11,936 bases of DNA from an uncultured Saprospiraceae bacterium (GCA_937942465.1 CALDEO010000204.1:1-11936); one strand, 5' to 3'. Counted from the first letter of the stretch, positions 9,001 through 11,936 are shown. The notes: generated by a model from the letters alone, not told the origin. Program-made: numbers and translations.

Positions 9001-9847
9001 TGGCTGTGAGGAAGCGCCTGTAGAAATTGGTAATAGAGTATGGTATGATGCCAATGAAAATGGAATTCAGGATGTGACAGAGGCAGGAATACCTGGTATA
9101 ACAATAGTCTTGTATAATAGTCAAGGGGATTCCGTCAGTACTCAGATAACAGATGGTTTAGGAGAGTATTATTTTAGTGATTTGACAATGGGAGACTCTA
9201 CTCTACGAGCGAATGAAACTTATTATATCGTAGTGCAAGGAGCAGAATATAACCCCTCTACCAACGTGCTACTAGATAGTTTAATCTTGACCGATCCTAA
9301 TATAGGTCAAGCACCTAATACAGATATAAATGATAGTGATGCTGTAATTGGTGAAAGCCCAAATCCAAGTTGGACGGTTGATTATCCATTTATAGAAATC
9401 ACTACTGGAAACTATGGAGAAAGTAATCATAATGCAGATTTTGGGTTCAAGTCTTGTTTTCCTGATGCAAATCCTGCTACATTAACTACCTGTGATAATT
9501 CTAATATGACAGGATCAGGTTTATTCATTTTACATGATGCAAATCCTACTGTCTCGACAGAATCTGGAATAATAATTTCGTATCACCTAACTTTATCAGA
9601 TGCTCAAAATGATATTAATATTTTAGTTAGTCCATATACGAGTTCAGATGGAACAGTCTATGTTAGAGTAGAACGTATTTCTACAGGTTGTTTTGAAACG
9701 GCGTTAATCACTCTAGATGTTGGAACGAAATGTCCTGAAAATTGTGCAAATGGAATCGATGATGATGGAGATGGTTTGATTGATTGTGCTGATCCTGATT
9801 GTCCTTGTTGTAAAGCTAGTTCTCCAACATTAAATGGAACAAATTAG
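2..9847 (+). CDS. Giant multidomain extracellular repeat protein, 5'-truncated
   Basis: The reading frame is open from the first base to a TAG stop at 9845-9847. The TTG at position 8 is only an internal leucine codon, so the true start lies upstream. The visible 3,281 residues are Cys-, Asp-, Asn- and Gly-rich and poor in Lys, as expected of a secreted calcium-binding protein with disulfides. Domains by base position: Ig-like (11-322), FG-GAP-like propeller (461-1760), CARDB-like (2003-2390), unassigned beta domain (2468-3085), propellers A and B (3344-4030 and 4658-5368), possible lectin-like sandwich (5765-6262), PKD-like (6770-7012), HYR-like (7013-7267), SdrD_B (7289-7606 and 9020-9451), possible third propeller (7622-9013), Ig-like (9455-9733). 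Eight EIC motifs separate them. No catalytic motif is seen. The likely role is adhesion or surface binding; this is inferred from domain types only. The protein ends right after an EIC motif, with no recognisable T9SS C-terminal domain. Confidence 0.93.
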   Translation, partial: GALIDNVCVNKVSENVSMNVEGTNPTCSSTGMIQIISTSAGDRYEYNITGFDDLPLTYFSASNTISSFPQTVVNNILYTDPTTTYFIRVYESGDCFKDTSIVINQLGCVEICSDGIDNDEDGLVDQFDDDCPCGNTGSFYGNCPPPCEYVPPVGSIGFDLTTEWTSNVDVTDISQLFTGDLDGEPDGVPEVVAMKDLIYNVSETNSIYVLSGTDGSLKYHPNTLSIHNRNKGLALGDVDKDGLGEFYYVTADDEATGNSRKIACYEYDPAGINPAGTGTGSFTLQWTSSSQITCGLSGGELFAVEDFAVGLVDFNYDGIPEVYVGNEIYNAITGQLISTGGTNSIGSWNQGGFSTDYHVTAVTIAADVLPDSFCPDCDGIELIAGNQIYSVNIGSGIQTVVQQAPGGLPDGTTALADYDLDGDLDAVITSNDGTNSFLYIWDLQTSAQIGGTHIVANTTSIGYHPINLPIIADFDGDDRPEIGVCGHLVFQVVEDHTVDISGTGGVLWNITTTDVSGQTGASVFDFNGDGVSEVVYRDEDSLRVMSGPTGVNLAAFPCGSATGGEYPVIADIDNDGQTEILCNCTDSFGSTRTQAFKSNLLPWVPTRKVWNQYAYFNVNINDDLTIPRQQQSQHLLGAPTAGTTGVLNNFLQQSPMLDDLGNELFPSADLSISTVVDASLCVSNSTIDLEITISNNGSSIAPSNIPLAIYDADPRVSNANLLGTTISASIIDTASSIIINYTLDVSSLTFPTNIYIVVNDDGNTSRPYDFSSDFPVTSIGECDFENNIEEIYVEDGCVEICNDGIDNDGDGLVDYLDSDCDCPTSYSNAFNIDFGNGVPVTGSGLNAGDQILYSNVGIIGNQSVDIRATVTNLTNLSSLGDHGNQSGGVLLPSVRVAAGTLFSSTIQYEVFELGTTTPISGSFEIEIVDLDLYPTNRQESITVPQSEVELYSLNSPTNVSTSFTSGNINFIGTASQSGADPEGAVKLTYTDVNQFSVTYRMEQMVDGSNAGSAGFGLNGSNIQFFTECFDEICDDGIDNDNDGLIDENCIEICNNGIDDDLDGLTDCEDPDCYLAANSGDSDNDNDGIGDYCDLDDDNDGIPDVDEGCEENPLYFPNAEKGYLFQQQPTEIYLVDIPTGASTYLQTLTFTFNGVAINELDGLLWGVNFSTGDLLTLDPVTFSIVNTFGNYGSMVSAAYDPIQKVYVLAGDPTTYVIDADPVSPTYGIELYSFATADFLPDIVYNGDDGFMYGVKNNDNNLYRIDIVSQTASLVGTVAGLPASSYGAAYSTLDGRMFFNNNSTGEIYLIDLSVGLSATVFSSGATSSANDGAKILSFDLTNNQICVDCDGDGVSNQFDLDSDNDGIYDVEEAGHSAADANNDGIIDGLASDFGTNGLFDLLETSTDNGILNYVISDSETTPDGTYDACELDSDGDGCFDAQEEDVVDGDTDGIAGTGVPTVNPINGLVTTNTYSPPANNTWQNPLIGPCLPEVCNDGIDNDGDGLVDCYDCADCFDSADCGDNDNDGIGDYCDLDDDNDGITDIDEGCNVVTTFSNVEKGFLFQGDPTQVYTVDIQTGASTLIATLTFRYNGIAINELDGNFWGIDRITNELVILDPTTFSTIFRGNAATGVSFLSGVYDPINKAFVVLEHGASPNQIVIYDADPTSPTYQTILRTFNNTVLSNFVDLAFNVQDGNIYGIIKFTNTLVSFDIVSETVSVVGAVSGLPSGSYGAAYALNDGRMFFGDNNTGEIYVIDLSLGLTATLFSNGPISNQNDGAKFLSVDLDGNVICVDTDGDGIINSLDLDSDNDGCPDAIEGGGSFTYADIQNDTLTGGVSTDGIPLVAGVGQAIGSSQDSTVLSCPEICNDGIDNDGDGLTDCEDPDCYLAANSGDSDHDNDGIGNYCDLDDDNDGIPDIEEQACSLGGNSSSQFNSSLQAWQSTGVTVSEGVVYRITSNGSSLGTRVVTGGPNNGLEVTVNQFDNIKYADLDGYPYDYPQNLKRTNGVNINIGFANLLASDYDRRWTYVAMIDSNGNGQFDRGVDQLLPRLFSEVELMRFEALVGGEMLVVFTDDVYGDNDGNLSFNIETCTDIDTDGDGIYDYLDLDSDNDGIFDLDEAGHTAVDANNDGIIDGANSLFGTNGLFDDLETTPDSDELIYNIANSETSADDIYDAYELDSDGDGCNDADEQLISDTDSDGIAGAGIPSVDANGLVIGNVYTTPINNYWQDPLVNGCFEICNDGIDNDGDGLTDCEDSDCEVVAEINNAGGCGQSSVNFSATDAGAGNTYNWSFGSNATPSSATGLGPHAIDFSNCANQEIVLTVSTGVCNYTDTLIYSTRDSIAPVFNGGAIPADITISCIDPIPGAPVVTATDDCSTPNVTFSQVDNQSVDPCGQNNYTIIRTWVASDLCGNSIQESQTITIEDPTYACSGSGVIGGVAFNDLNNNGVIDDGLGGVLGLEVYLFEDNGGASSFVAQTMTDANGSYSFSTGVTSGTAYRVEFVRPSGMIEDFTRHGTDNETNVQFVNAPSCSVDVGLADPADYCEAQPFMYVSCYSFGAAENNSIDAIVGLPLNPSTGPSDNGVIGGAVKHLANAEHVGSIYGMAYSKSKEMLYGAAYMKRHVGFGPGGTGAIYQIDPNASSPGASVLVDLNTLFGANTAGADPHPYGNTDTCPGCVTSPGVPDNFNCWQYDTLSWEAVGTISLGDIDASDDGEELFVMNLADKMLYRIDIDNPAATTRYAFPEGDITCMSGGEVRPFAVEFENNKVYVGAICDQVNSSTAMLYVYELDLSTSTWRRVLEANYQRASGSTYETFYSWGPFRTYLSGSVHYTNGNHPLLSDISFDNDAMVLAIRDMTGDQYGNNAGRPDRACDLLWTASKGDIFRAGYNPSTDQYEMESDATVNGITTGGLNFGYGLPGSGGVSSYYFEDIAPNGATQIALGGLAQLPGGDLYISAYDVLGLYDFGIAAFDNQTGARAQSYQMSTNTNTLTGFGKANGLGDLEFGCEEAPVEIGNRVWYDANENGIQDVTEAGIPGITIVLYNSQGDSVSTQITDGLGEYYFSDLTMGDSTLRANETYYIVVQGAEYNPSTNVLLDSLILTDPNIGQAPNTDINDSDAVIGESPNPSWTVDYPFIEITTGNYGESNHNADFGFKSCFPDANPATLTTCDNSNMTGSGLFILHDANPTVSTESGIIISYHLTLSDAQNDINILVSPYTSSDGTVYVRVERISTGCFETALITLDVGTKCPENCANGIDDDGDGLIDCADPDCPCCKASSPTLNGTN
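461..1760 (+). repeat. Seven FG-GAP-like repeats, predicted seven-bladed propeller
   Basis: Seven segments match the FG-GAP/VCBS pattern (hydrophobic-x-D-x-D-x-D-G-x-x-E/D-hydrophobic), starting near 530, 698, 926, 1238, 1406, 1562 and 1700. Examples are GDVDKDGLGE, VDFNYDGIPEVYV, ADYDLDGDLDAVI, ADFDGDDRPEIGV and ADIDNDGQTEIL. In known families each loop binds one calcium between blades, and seven repeats form an integrin-alpha-like propeller. The count of seven is by eye; the first copy (GDLDGEPDGVPEVV) has an extended loop. The domain sits between the first EIC motif and the CARDB-like domain. A ligand-binding role is inferred. Confidence 0.8.
2003..2390 (+). other. CARDB-like beta-sandwich domain (within gene 1)
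   Basis: The segment starts ADLSISTVVDAS and contains DLEITISNNGSSIAPSNIPL, then a strand ending in D-x-x-x-E-C-D-F-E-N-N. An N-x-G turn followed by a short-lived strand and a closing DFENN-type turn is the usual look of CARDB and related cell-adhesion Ig-like folds in bacterial surface proteins. It directly follows the FG-GAP propeller and directly precedes the second EIC motif. Assignment is by pattern only. Confidence 0.55.
2468..3085 (+). other. Unassigned beta-rich domain (within gene 1)
   Basis: About 206 residues between the second and third EIC motifs, starting with SYSNAFNIDFGNGVPVTGSG. Alternating hydrophobic strands, few charged residues and no catalytic signature suggest a beta-sandwich. 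The Asp-rich loop IVDLDLYPTNRQE is conspicuous and could bind a cation. I do not recognise the family with confidence. Confidence 0.4.
3092..3325 (+). repeat. Tandem EIC motifs 3 and 4 plus thrombospondin-3-like calcium loops
   Basis: Two EIC motifs lie back to back (3092-3148, EICDDGIDNDNDGLIDENC; 3152-3217, EICNNGIDDDLDGLTDC and on). They are followed by a YLAANSGDS spacer and Asp/Asn loops DNDNDGIGDYC and DLDDDNDGIPDVDEGC (3245-3325). The D-x-D-x-D-G spacing matches thrombospondin type 3 calcium loops. This is the only place where two EIC motifs touch with no domain between, which suggests a lost or not yet filled insertion point. The block leads straight into propeller A. Confidence 0.75.
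3344..4030 (+). repeat. Propeller-like domain A, first copy of an internal duplication
   Basis: About 229 residues of repeated short strands with features such as GYLFQ, YLVDIPTGAST, AINELDGLLWG, YDADP-type turns, SYGAAY, DGRMFF, TGEIYLIDLS and NDGAKILSFDL. It aligns over its full length with 4658-5368 in the same gene. The pattern resembles the DUF6923-type propeller common in bacterial surface proteins; that name is from memory and needs a profile search. Synonymous sites differ widely from copy B, so the duplication is not recent. Confidence 0.65.
4031..4465 (+). repeat. Calcium loops and 133-residue linker block, copy 1
   Basis: It begins CVDCDGDGVSNQFDLDSDNDG and continues through EEAGH, ADANNDGIIDG, FGTNGLFD, LDSDGDGC, a DTDGIAG loop and a W-Q-N/D-P-L close ending in Cys. 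The 133 codons from 4067 to 4465 align with 132 codons at 6305-6700, with only a one-residue gap. Several D-x-D-x-D-G loops suggest multiple calcium sites in a rigid linker. It joins propeller A to EIC motif 5. Confidence 0.7.
4472..4642 (+). repeat. EIC motif 5 plus calcium loops
   Basis: The motif is EVCNDGIDNDGDGLVDC followed by a variant Cys-rich stretch (CYDCADCFDSADC) that replaces the CEDPDCYLAANSGDS spacer of copies 4 and 6. The loops DNDNDGIGDYC and DLDDDNDGITDIDEGC follow. The block leads into propeller B just as the equivalent block at 3152-3325 leads into propeller A. Confidence 0.75.
4658..5368 (+). repeat. Propeller-like domain B, second copy of the internal duplication
   Basis: About 237 residues aligned end to end with 3344-4030. 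Shared elements include AINELDG, FWG/LWG, DADP-SPTY, SYGAAY, DGRMFF, TGEIY-IDLS-GL-AT-FS and NDGAK-LS-DL. The best conserved part is the last third, while the middle is diverged and slightly longer than in A. It is followed by a short calcium block (5369-5455, CVDTDGDG to CPDAIEGG) and not by the 133-residue block that follows A. Confidence 0.65.
5588..5764 (+). repeat. EIC motif 6 plus calcium loops
   Basis: EICNDGIDNDGDGLTDC with CEDPDC, then the YLAANSGDS spacer and loops DHDNDGIGNYC and DLDDDNDGIPDIEEQAC. It matches the block at 3152-3325 closely in both protein and DNA; the YLAANS codons are identical in both copies. Here it leads into a different type of domain from that after copies 4 and 5. 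Confidence 0.75.
5765..6262 (+). other. Beta-sandwich domain, possibly lectin-like (within gene 1)
   Basis: About 166 residues. The start (AWQSTGVTVSEGVVYRI) and end (GGEMLVVFTDDVYGDNDGNLSFNIE) resemble the strand order of galactose-binding-like and PA-IL-type sandwiches, in which a late Asp/Asn loop helps bind calcium and sugar. The middle holds MIDSNGNGQFDRG, another possible cation loop. If correct it is a carbohydrate-binding module. The family call is tentative and rests on pattern only. Confidence 0.4.
6275..6700 (+). repeat. Calcium loops and 133-residue linker block, copy 2
   Basis: It begins DTDGDGIYDYLDLDSDNDG and contains DEAGH, DANNDGIIDG, FGTNGLFDD, ELDSDGDGC and DTDSDGIAGAGIP, closing on W-Q-D-P-L and Cys. 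It is the partner of 4067-4465 but follows the possible lectin-like domain and not a propeller. It joins directly to EIC motif 7. Confidence 0.7.
6704..7267 (+). other. EIC motif 7, PKD-like and HYR-like modules (within gene 1)
   Basis: EICNDGIDNDGDGLTDC (6704-6769) is followed by a PKD-like domain with YNWSFGSNATPSSATG and GPHAIDFSNC (6770-7012). An HYR-like domain follows, starting DSIAPVF, with ADITISC, TATDDCSTP, IIRTWVASDLCGNS and QTITIEDP (7013-7267). The same order, with matching words (YNW-FGS, PATATG, RTW-DNCGN), recurs in the second gene at 11103-11675, showing that the two genes share a three-part module. Confidence 0.7.
7289..7606 (+). other. SdrD_B-like domain 1 (within gene 1)
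   Basis: The hallmark V-x-F-N-D-L-N-N-N-G-V-I-D-D-G-x-G-G is at the start, followed by a YLFEDNGG strand, T-D-A-N-G-S-Y-S-F and a closing strand ending DVGLAD. In staphylococcal Sdr proteins and their Bacteroidota relatives this fold is a calcium-stabilised spacer in a surface stalk. It leads directly into the large domain at 7622-9013. Confidence 0.8.
7622..9013 (+). other. Large domain between two SdrD_B domains, possibly a propeller (within gene 1)
   Basis: About 464 residues. Recurrent blade-like strands include SIYGMAYSKSKEMLYGAAYMKR, written here in parts as GMAYSKSKEMLYG and GAAYMKR, then GAIYQIDP, ELFVMNLADKMLYRIDID, NNKVYVGAIC, MLYVYELDLS and GGDLYISAYDVLGLYDF. A Cys-rich loop (TDTCPGCVTSPG) lies in the middle. 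It is not obviously a copy of propellers A and B. The repeated pattern of a short strand, turn and aromatic strand suggests a propeller, but no family is named. Confidence 0.5.
9020..9451 (+). other. SdrD_B-like domain 2 (within gene 1)
   Basis: The start is IGNRVWYDANENGIQD, then EAGIPGITIVLY, a TDGLGEYYFSDL turn, NETYYIVV, and the closing NADFGFKSC. This is a fuller match to the SdrD_B pattern than the first copy at 7289-7606. A long loop with DINDSDAVIG lies before the last strand and may hold a further calcium. Confidence 0.85.
9455..9802 (+). other. Terminal Ig-like domain and EIC motif 8 (within gene 1)
   Basis: An Ig-like segment (9455-9733) has TLTTCDNSNMTGSGLF, a T-V-Y-V-R-V-E strand and S-T-G-C-F. 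It resembles the first domain of the window (TYFIRVYESGDCF). Both are immediately followed by an EIC motif; here it is ENCANGIDDDGDGLIDC with CADPDC (9737-9802). Only 15 codons remain before the stop. Confidence 0.65.
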
Positions 9848-9900
9848 AACTTACCTTAGATGTTCTATTCTTTTAAATAAATATATTTTCCATTATCTAG

Positions 9901-9951
9901 ACCAATTTTTTAGTAAAAAGGTGAACCTATTCTTTTTACTAGAAAATTGGT
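9901..9951 (+). terminator. Long 20-bp hairpin 54 bases after the stop of gene 1, probable transcript end
   Basis: Arms at 9901-9920 and 9932-9951 pair over all 20 positions, with one U-G wobble in the + strand RNA (T9910 with G9942) and an 11-base loop. On the other strand that position would be an A-C mismatch, so the fold favours the + transcript. There is no clean U-run after the stem, so it is not a textbook intrinsic terminator. It could instead protect the 3' end of the mRNA. The perfection of the pairing is directly visible. Confidence 0.6.
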
Positions 9952-10203
9952 AATTCATTATTCTCACCTATTATTTCATCATTTTCCAGTTATAAGGTTT
10001 CATATTCAAAATAAATATATTTTTTTATTGTTAATGTGAAAAGTACCTCTTTGTTGGTATAGTTATTGTCTACTCTAATATAGATTGTTTTTCTATATGT
10101 GCAATCTCCAAACAAAACCTTACAACCATTACACCAAATGCTTACCAAAGAGAACTACCAATTTAAGACTAAACTATAAAATAAATTTTTATTCCCATTT
10201 CTG

Positions 10204-10232
10204 TTAATTAGTTAAAATACTTAACTGATTAA
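10204..10232 (+). promoter_or_regulatory. Inverted repeat in the leader of gene 2
   Basis: Arms 10204-10215 (TTAATTAGTTAA) and 10221-10232 (TTAACTGATTAA) form a 12-bp stem with one U-G wobble and a 5-base loop. It ends 18 bases before the ATG at 10251. It could be a regulator-binding palindrome or an RNA hairpin near the ribosome entry site. Because it is all A/T-rich, chance is a real alternative. Confidence 0.35.
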
Positions 10233-10250
10233 TAGAGCAAACGAACCTTA

Positions 10251-11936
10251 ATGAGTATAAGTTTTACTTCTATTCTATGCGCAATTAGAAGTTATAAATA
10301 TTCACAAAATTCTCTAAAGTCTAACAAAGTCATATGGCTACTTTGTATAGGCTTTTTGTCGTTAACCCAAGTTGTTTCGGCTCAATGTGATGTTACACCT
10401 ACCTTAGCACTAGATGCTAGTGATCCAGGAAATTGTTTAGATGGTTTAAATATAGAAGTTACAGGTAACTGTACCACTTACCGATGGTTTTTAGATGGTA
10501 TCGAGATTTATGGAGAAACAAGTTCTACTCTAAATACTAACTCTTATGGGAATGGAGATTATAGGGTAATGGGGACAGGAGGAATAAACGCGCCTTCAGA
10601 TACTTCGGCTATATTTAATGTTTTATGTGAGATTTGTGGAAATGGTCTTGATGATGATCTTGATGGGGATATTGATTGTGATGATTCAGATTGTGCAGCT
10701 TATGAGGGATGTACAGATTGTGACCTTGATGGAGTAGTAGATAATGAGGATTATTGTTTTTGTGATCCTTCTTTGCTTTTATCATTAAATACTTATGGAT
10801 GTGGATTTCCTGATTCTTGTGAATTTAAAGTTACGGACATAGTGACTATTGATACCTCAGGAGTTAATTATGATCCTACATATATTACGATTTATATTTT
10901 GGCAGATAGTACAGGTGAGATTGTTGATACTTCAATGACTCCAGAATTCGCAATTACTACTCCTGGGAAATATATGATTACTGCCATTAATTTTGAAGAT
11001 GATGGAAGCATTTCAAATTTGGTTATTGGAAATGATTTAAATACAGTAACTGCAAATTGTTATGATATGTCAAATGCTTTGACTTTAAAGGTTTGTCCAG
11101 AGGAAGACTGTAGTGATGGAATAGATAATGATGATGACGGGTTGGTAGATTGTGATGATCCAGATTGTGCTCCTACTGCTGGGATTATTGCAACGGTGAC
11201 TAGTGGATGTGTTAACGATAATTTTTCATTTATATCAGATTCGACAATTGTGGGAGCTGTTTATAATTGGACTTTCGGAAGTGGAGCATCACCTGCAACG
11301 GCAACGGGAATAGGTAGTCATACTGTAACTTATTCTACCTGTGGAAATAAAGAAATTATTTTATATGTTTTAGAAAATGGTTGTACGGTAAGCGATACAA
11401 TTTATGTCGATGTAATAGATTTAGTTAATCCTACCTTTACTGTCCCTAGTGATGTAACAATTAATTGTGAGGATGATATAAATAATTTAACTCTTACTGG
11501 AAATGTGTCAGGTGTAAGTGATAATTGCTCTTTACAAGACACCACATATACAGATGATATTTCTGCTCAGATTGGTTGTAATAATACTGGTACAGTTGTA
11601 CGAACATGGTCAGTACAAGATAATTGTGGAAATACTACAAACATAGATCAAACTATAACAATTATAGATACGACCGATCCGATTATCAGTTCAACGTTAA
11701 GTGATATCACGGTAGAATGTGATGCAGTCCCAGCAGGGGATATCGGAACAGCAAGTGCGACGGATAATTGTGATACAGATGTAGCGATTACATTTACGGA
11801 TGTGATTACAGCTGGAAGTTGTACGGATGAATATACGATAGTAAGAACCTATACAGCGACTGATAATTGTGGTAATACAGATGTGTTTATTCAAACGATC
11901 AATGTAGTAGATACTACTAATCCATCGATTAGCTCA
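10251..11936 (+). CDS. Secreted Ig/PKD/HYR repeat protein, 3'-truncated paralogue of gene 1
   Basis: ATG at 10251 opens a frame that stays open for 562 codons to the last base; an in-frame TAG at 10233 and the lack of any other early ATG fix the start. No Shine-Dalgarno sequence precedes it, which is usual in Bacteroidota. Residues 1-44 form a signal peptide with a long basic N-region, a hydrophobic core (VIWLLCIGFLSLTQVV, 27-42) and likely cleavage VSA|QC. Then come an Ig-like domain (about 46-125), EIC motif (127-148), a Ca loop DCDLDGVVDNEDYC (156-169), an Ig-like domain (186-283), EIC motif (285-306), PKD-like (307-392), and HYR-like repeats from 393 that continue past the edge. The order EIC-PKD-HYR matches gene 1 at 6704-7267. 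Probably a surface-exposed or released adhesin-like protein; the function is inferred, and anchoring cannot be judged because the C-terminus is missing. Confidence 0.92.
   Translation, partial: MSISFTSILCAIRSYKYSQNSLKSNKVIWLLCIGFLSLTQVVSAQCDVTPTLALDASDPGNCLDGLNIEVTGNCTTYRWFLDGIEIYGETSSTLNTNSYGNGDYRVMGTGGINAPSDTSAIFNVLCEICGNGLDDDLDGDIDCDDSDCAAYEGCTDCDLDGVVDNEDYCFCDPSLLLSLNTYGCGFPDSCEFKVTDIVTIDTSGVNYDPTYITIYILADSTGEIVDTSMTPEFAITTPGKYMITAINFEDDGSISNLVIGNDLNTVTANCYDMSNALTLKVCPEEDCSDGIDNDDDGLVDCDDPDCAPTAGIIATVTSGCVNDNFSFISDSTIVGAVYNWTFGSGASPATATGIGSHTVTYSTCGNKEIILYVLENGCTVSDTIYVDVIDLVNPTFTVPSDVTINCEDDINNLTLTGNVSGVSDNCSLQDTTYTDDISAQIGCNNTGTVVRTWSVQDNCGNTTNIDQTITIIDTTDPIISSTLSDITVECDAVPAGDIGTASATDNCDTDVAITFTDVITAGSCTDEYTIVRTYTATDNCGNTDVFIQTINVVDTTNPSISS
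10629..10757 (+). repeat. EIC motif 9 and one calcium loop in gene 2
   Basis: EICGNGLDDDLDGDIDC with CDDSDC (10629-10694), then a spacer and the loop DCDLDGVVDNEDYC (10716-10757). This is the most diverged motif copy in the window (GLDDDLDGDID in place of GIDNDGDGLVD). The following FCDP and TYGCG add closely spaced cysteines. Confidence 0.7.
11103..11168 (+). repeat. EIC motif 10 in gene 2
   Basis: EEDCSDGIDNDDDGLVDC with CDDPDC. It sits immediately before the PKD-like domain, just as motif 7 does in gene 1. The E-I-C core is E-D-C here. Confidence 0.75.
11427..11936 (+). repeat. Tandem HYR-like repeats in gene 2, cut by the window edge
   Basis: Repeat 1 (11427-11675) has PSDVTINCED, VSDNCS, VVRTWSVQDNCGN and QTITIIDTT. 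Repeat 2 (11676-11918) has LSDITVECDA, ATDNCDT, IVRTYTATDNCGN and QTINVVDTT. A third begins at 11919 (NPSISS). The period is about 81-83 codons. Each unit has paired cysteines and a D-N-C-G-N turn typical of HYR-like units in Bacteroidota adhesin-like proteins. The full number of repeats is unknown. Confidence 0.8.

Larger units (their letters stand above)
9848..10250. other. Intergenic region, 403 bp
   Basis: AT-rich DNA between the two surface-protein genes. It has stops in all three forward frames and no protein-like stretch. It holds a long hairpin at 9901-9951 and a shorter one at 10204-10232. I could not find a convincing Bacteroidota promoter (TTG about 20 bases before TAnnTTTG); the nearest partial match is TATATGTG at 10094-10101. 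A promoter for the second gene is nevertheless expected here, given the length of the gap. Confidence 0.8.

Noticed and set aside
9849..9954. Continuation of gene 1 in another frame (a frameshifted sorting domain)
   Set aside because: The open stretch is rich in Phe, Leu and Lys, runs through the hairpin, and lacks any sorting-domain pattern, so a simple frameshift does not restore one.
9891..9960. Mobile-element remnant with terminal inverted repeats
   Set aside because: The arms are only 11 bases apart, no target-site duplication is visible, and no transposase gene is present; a hairpin is the simpler reading.
10028..10101. Bacteroidota-type promoter (TTG ... TAnnTTTG)
   Set aside because: Only partial matches (TAGATTG at 10081, TATATGTG at 10094), with spacers outside the usual range; not strong enough to list.
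10138..10179. Small open frame of 13 codons (MLTKENYQFKTKL) before gene 2
   Set aside because: It is too short, has no ribosome-binding or conservation evidence, and is expected by chance in AT-rich DNA.
11697..11894. Minus-strand open frame of 65 codons inside gene 2
   Set aside because: It is antisense to the HYR-like repeats and rich in Ile, Cys and Arg as a by-product of the repeat codons.

Overview
The window looks like chromosomal DNA of a Bacteroidota bacterium, probably from the marine or sediment groups (Saprospiria or Flavobacteriia type) that make giant mosaic surface proteins. The evidence is AT-rich DNA, no Shine-Dalgarno sequence before the one visible start codon, and modules typical of that phylum: EICNDGIDNDGDGLxDC motifs, SdrD_B-like domains, PKD-like and HYR-like domains, and thrombospondin-3-like Asp/Asn/Gly calcium loops. 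The exact lineage cannot be fixed from this sequence alone.

Layout. Positions 2-9847 (+) hold the C-terminal 3,281 codons of a giant extracellular protein whose start lies upstream of the window. Positions 9848-10250 are non-coding, with a strong 20-bp hairpin just downstream of the first gene and a smaller 12-bp hairpin just before the second. From 10251 (+) a second gene of the same type begins with a signal peptide and runs off the right edge after 562 codons. No RNA gene, insertion sequence, CRISPR array or enzyme-like gene was seen.

Domain order in protein 1: Ig-like; EIC motif; seven FG-GAP-like repeats (integrin-alpha-like propeller); CARDB-like; EIC; unassigned beta domain; two EIC motifs in tandem with Ca loops; propeller A; Ca loops with a 133-residue block; EIC with Ca loops; propeller B; Ca loops; EIC with Ca loops; a beta-sandwich that may be lectin-like; Ca loops with a second copy of the 133-residue block; EIC; PKD-like; HYR-like; SdrD_B; a third large domain that may be a propeller; SdrD_B; Ig-like; EIC; stop. 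Protein 2 repeats the scheme: signal peptide, Ig-like, EIC, Ca loop, Ig-like, EIC, PKD-like, then a tandem HYR-like array.

The two genes probably encode paralogous secreted proteins. Likely roles are adhesion, binding of polymers or cells, or a surface layer; no enzymatic active site is visible. The main points of interest are the modular grammar (EIC motifs placed between folded domains, the same frame carrying different inserts), near-identical DNA in some motif copies that could drive recombination, and the absence of a recognisable type IX secretion C-terminal signal in protein 1.
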